A stretch of DNA of 64,000 nt, taken from Symbiodinium natans. Lineage: Eukaryota; Sar; Dinophyceae; Suessiales; Symbiodiniaceae. A program made the translations under genes and the position numbers. The stretch is taken from assembly GCA_905221605.1 (NCBI GenBank), contig CAJNDS010000163.1, forward strand, positions 1-64,000, given 5' to 3'. Below, piece by piece: positions 61,440 to 64,000 of the stretch (position 1 is the stretch's first letter; the number at the start of each line of letters is the position of its first letter). The notes under the pieces were generated by a model. It was not told where the DNA came from and made no database searches. It worked only from the letters and a program-made list of their open reading frames with translations.

Positions 61440-62879
61440 GTGCGCTGATGCGCCGTGGAAACAGACCGCCTCCCATCGAAGCGCTCGACCTTCTCCCTGC
61501 TCCTGCTGACATGCCCCTTTGCAAGCATATGGTGCCATTGAGTTTGGTGTGGAGTGCAAGAGGATCTTGCTTTAGGTCATTGCGAGTTTGCTGAGTGCGT
61601 TCTCAGTTTTCTGAGGCGAGCGGCTGACCTGGCACGAGAGCTGTCCTCGGCGCTCCTGGAGACGTCCTGGCGGGCTGCTCACAGTGGCAGCCGTGGCAGC
61701 CGCAAGACCGCCGACAAAGCGAACCAAGCGGAAGCACACCAAGAGCTGAGCGATATCCAGCTGCGCAATGCACTGCTGCGCTTACACCGCAGGCGCATCC
61801 TCACCACCGGAGCCCTTCGCTTCGTAAACACCGCAGTGCAGTTCTTGCCCGTGCTGTTCTTGGGGCCGTTGCTCACAGCAGTGCAGCAGGGGAATGTTGC
61901 TGCTGGGCGGAACAATGCTCTGGCGCTTTTCGCTGTTTTGTGCGTGAAGACCGTCGTGGAAAACCAGTTCTTCCACCAGACGACCGTCATGGCCACAAGG
62001 GTCCGGGCCCTGTTGCAAGCCTCGATCTACGAGAAGAGCTTGCGCTTACATGAGGCTGTTGCCGCAGTGCCTCCCGTCACACTCATGCAGGTAGACACAG
62101 GGAAGATAGAGGAGCTGACCTATTCGTTACACACGCTGTGGGATGGGATATTTCAGGTAGTTGGATACTCAGTGCTATTGTGGTGGTACCTTGGTCTAGC
62201 TGGCTTTGCTGGAATCGTGATTCTCATCGTGTTCATGCCATTCAATGCATCTCTTCAGCGTCAGCTCAGCGGACTGAACAAGTCTTGCCTTCAAACCACT
62301 GATGCGCGTGTCTCGAAAACATCGGAGATCCTGAACGGGATCCGGGCCCTGCGTCAAATGGGCTGGGAGGATGTCTTTGAGCGTCTGATCCGTGGCCTTC
62401 GTGATGCAGAGCTGCAGGCACAACGAAAGCGGGACACCGTAGGTGCCTACCTCTTCTCATACTTCAGTGCCCTGCCCCCCTTTATGATTGCCGTCGTCCT
62501 GCTCGCTTATGTGGCCGGGCAAAAGGCCAGCTTCAATGCAGCCATGATCTTCACAGCACTGTCCCTGCTGAACCAGATCCGCTTTCCCCTACTGTTCTAC
62601 CCGAGTGCTTTGAATGCTTTAGCAGAGGGCCAGGCCGCCCTGAAGCGCATCGCCGGCTTCCTTTGCCTGGAAGAAGCCGCTGCGCCGCGGCCGCCCATGT
62701 CGGAAGATGCTCAGTTGCCCCTTCTGCTTGTCCCAGGCAGCTACCACATTGGGAAGGACCGGAAGGAGGGCCACGAGGGCCACGAGGCTCCCACGCTCGT
62801 CATCAAGGAGCACCTCCGCGTTGCGCATGGCGAGCTCGTGGGCGTCCTCGGGCCCGTCGGCTCTGGCAAGTCCACCCTC
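61440..62879 (+). CDS. ABCC/MRP-type ABC transporter, transmembrane domain 1 and Walker A (exons 1-2 seen)
   Basis: At about 61440-61530 one frame encodes ALMRRGNRPPPIEALDLLPA, the segment that precedes the first membrane domain in ABCC proteins. After an intron with an acceptor before about 61580, a long exon encodes six membrane helices (for example FVNTAVQFLPVLFLGPLLTA and ILNGIRALRQMGWE, the coupling region) and ends in the nucleotide-binding motif GPVGSGKSTL (Walker A) at 62879. The next bases, GCCGGG, fit a GC-type donor. ABCC proteins export conjugated organic anions or ions using ATP. The substrate cannot be inferred. The N-terminal start was not located. Confidence 0.82.
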
Positions 62880-63005
62880 GCCGGGATCTCAGAGCAGAGC
62901 TTTGCGCACGATAAGAGACAAGTACCATGACGTCAGCATGCTCAAGCGCACGTTTGTAAAGCTGACGTTCGTGTGCTGGGACTGTCTGGACTGTCCCTGT
63001 CTGAG

Positions 63006-63080
63006 TTGCGCGCCTTCCTCGGCGAGCTTCCCGGCACCTCCTTGCCTGCCCCACCGCAAAATGTGGCCGGGGGCTCATTG
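63006..63080 (+). CDS. ABC transporter small exon after Walker A
   Basis: TTGCGCGCCTTCCTCGGCGA encodes LRAFLGELPGTS and continues to NVAGGSL. This fits exactly after GKSTL, since ABCC proteins have GKSSLL..LLGE there. The preceding bases CTGAG give the AG acceptor. It is short (75 bp) and keeps the frame. Confidence 0.65.
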
Positions 63081-63437
63081 CTTGGGTGTTTCAATCAGCC
63101 CTTTGCATGTTTGTCCAGGGGTGTATGGAAATCGCAAGGATGTAGTAAATGTGACTGATGTAAACGCTTGGGCACGCGCCCCAGAAGGCAAAAAACAGCT
63201 TGGTGCCCGTTAGTGGGCATCAGGGAGTAGCAGCTTTCCAAGAGGTGGGGATGGTGGGGTTTCCGGAGGTTCCCAAAGGGTCCCGCGCCACGCTTCTTTG
63301 CCACCCTCAGTGGAACCCCCCCGTGGCATCGGATTGGAGCTTCTCACACCAAGATGGGAAGGGGGGAGAGCAGATCCTGGTCTGCTTGTTCCAGACGCCT
63401 CATGGCCGCAGGCCGAGACGAACATGTGGCAGCTGAG

Positions 63438-64000
63438 GCCTTTTGCTCTCAACAGCCCTGGATACCTGAAGGGCGAACTCTGCTAGAAGTGGTGGCCGGT
63501 GTCTGGATGGACAAGACGGCGCCGTTCTCCGCCAAAGTGGACTACGACGCCTTCTCCAGAGCCTTGTCCGCAGCTGCGGTGGACTTTGCTGAGGCCGACG
63601 ATGAAGTCAGCGCAACGACCCTGAGTGGGGGACAGCAAGCTCGCTTGGCTCTGGCCAGGGCGATGTACCAAGCAGAGGTTGGCAATGTCTGCGCCTGCGT
63701 GCTGGATGACGTGACGGCGGCCTTGGATCCGCAGGTCACCCTTCAGGTGATCAACAATTGCCTGAATGGTCCCTTGCAAGATATGGCAACGCTGTTGGTC
63801 GCCAGCGACCCGGGGCCGTGGCTCCAACGCTGTGATCGCATCATCGTGATGAAGTCATCCATGGGCTCAGAGGGCTCGGAGGGCTCGGAGGGCTCGGAGG
63901 GCGACTCGGAGTTGGAGCTGCAAGTCGATTTTTTCGGCAGCTACGATGCGCTGGCCGAGTCTGGCAGGCTGGACTTGTCGCATGTGCCAAGTGACCCGAG
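63438..64000 (+). CDS. ABC transporter exon with Q-loop, signature and Walker B (runs off window)
   Basis: After an AG acceptor (63436-63437) the frame encodes AFCSQQPWIPEG (Q-loop), TTLSGGQQARLALARAMY (ABC signature, about 63615-63670) and ACVLDDVTAALDPQ (Walker B and D-loop). As in many ABCC first nucleotide-binding domains, the catalytic Glu is Asp. The H-loop region reads VASDPG where VTH is usual, so the switch His is missing. A (GSE)n linker from a 9-bp repeat follows, and the frame is open at the window end. With the two upstream exons it makes the first half of a full ABCC protein. Confidence 0.82.
63862..63905 (+). repeat. 9-bp coding repeat GAGGGCTCG
   Basis: About four to five tandem units encode a Ser-Glu-Gly linker in the ABC transporter. 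Confidence 0.85.

Overview
This window looks like nuclear DNA of a dinoflagellate, probably Symbiodiniaceae or a relative; the genus is inference. Evidence: Copia and LINE retroelements dominate; the 5' ends of three insertions carry the last nine bases of the dinoflagellate spliced leader (TGGCTCAAG); introns look like small GT-AG and GC-AG types; TTTAGGG-type telomere-like tracts occur internally; a protein with a Cys-rich Trp repeat is present; and genes are spread thinly between decayed repeats. No prokaryotic feature, rRNA gene or convincing tRNA gene was seen.

Layout. 1-3.3 kb: decayed LINE pieces on the minus strand. 4.6-8.6 kb: two minus-strand host genes in the same orientation, an intronless amino-acid/auxin-permease-type transporter (4622-5992) and, upstream of it, a type II membrane protein with nine Cys-rich repeats plus two more in probable downstream exons (6333-8625). 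8.7-13.6 kb: gene-poor DNA with telomere-like tracts, a G-rich tract and microsatellites.

13.6-40.5 kb is one nest of mobile elements. A Copia element (gag, protease, an extra zinc-finger ORF, integrase, RT, RNase H and a further C-terminal domain) appears to have been entered at its 3' LTR by four insertions lying end to end. All are bounded by the same 12-base target TGATATATGTGA: a 2.5-kb element with one 305-codon ORF, a near full-length LINE of about 9.6 kb, a 5'-truncated copy of that LINE, and a second 2.5-kb element. The 2.5-kb elements share only the head and tail of the LINE, so they look like passengers using its machinery. The LINE carries small ORFs, an endonuclease-RT-RNase H ORF, and a final ORF with a protein-kinase-like fold. 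Its main ORF is split by a 9-bp minisatellite that has terminal inverted repeats and an 8-bp target duplication; removing it in silico restores the frame exactly.

40.5-48 kb: gene-poor DNA with a 437-bp tandem duplication, a possible piggyBac-type zinc-ribbon remnant, and a telomere-like block flanked by inverted short repeats. 48.1-54.9 kb: many small plus-strand exons encoding pentatricopeptide (PPR) motifs. 55-61 kb: nothing recognised. 61.4-64 kb: the first half of an ABCC/MRP-type ABC transporter on the plus strand, running off the window end.
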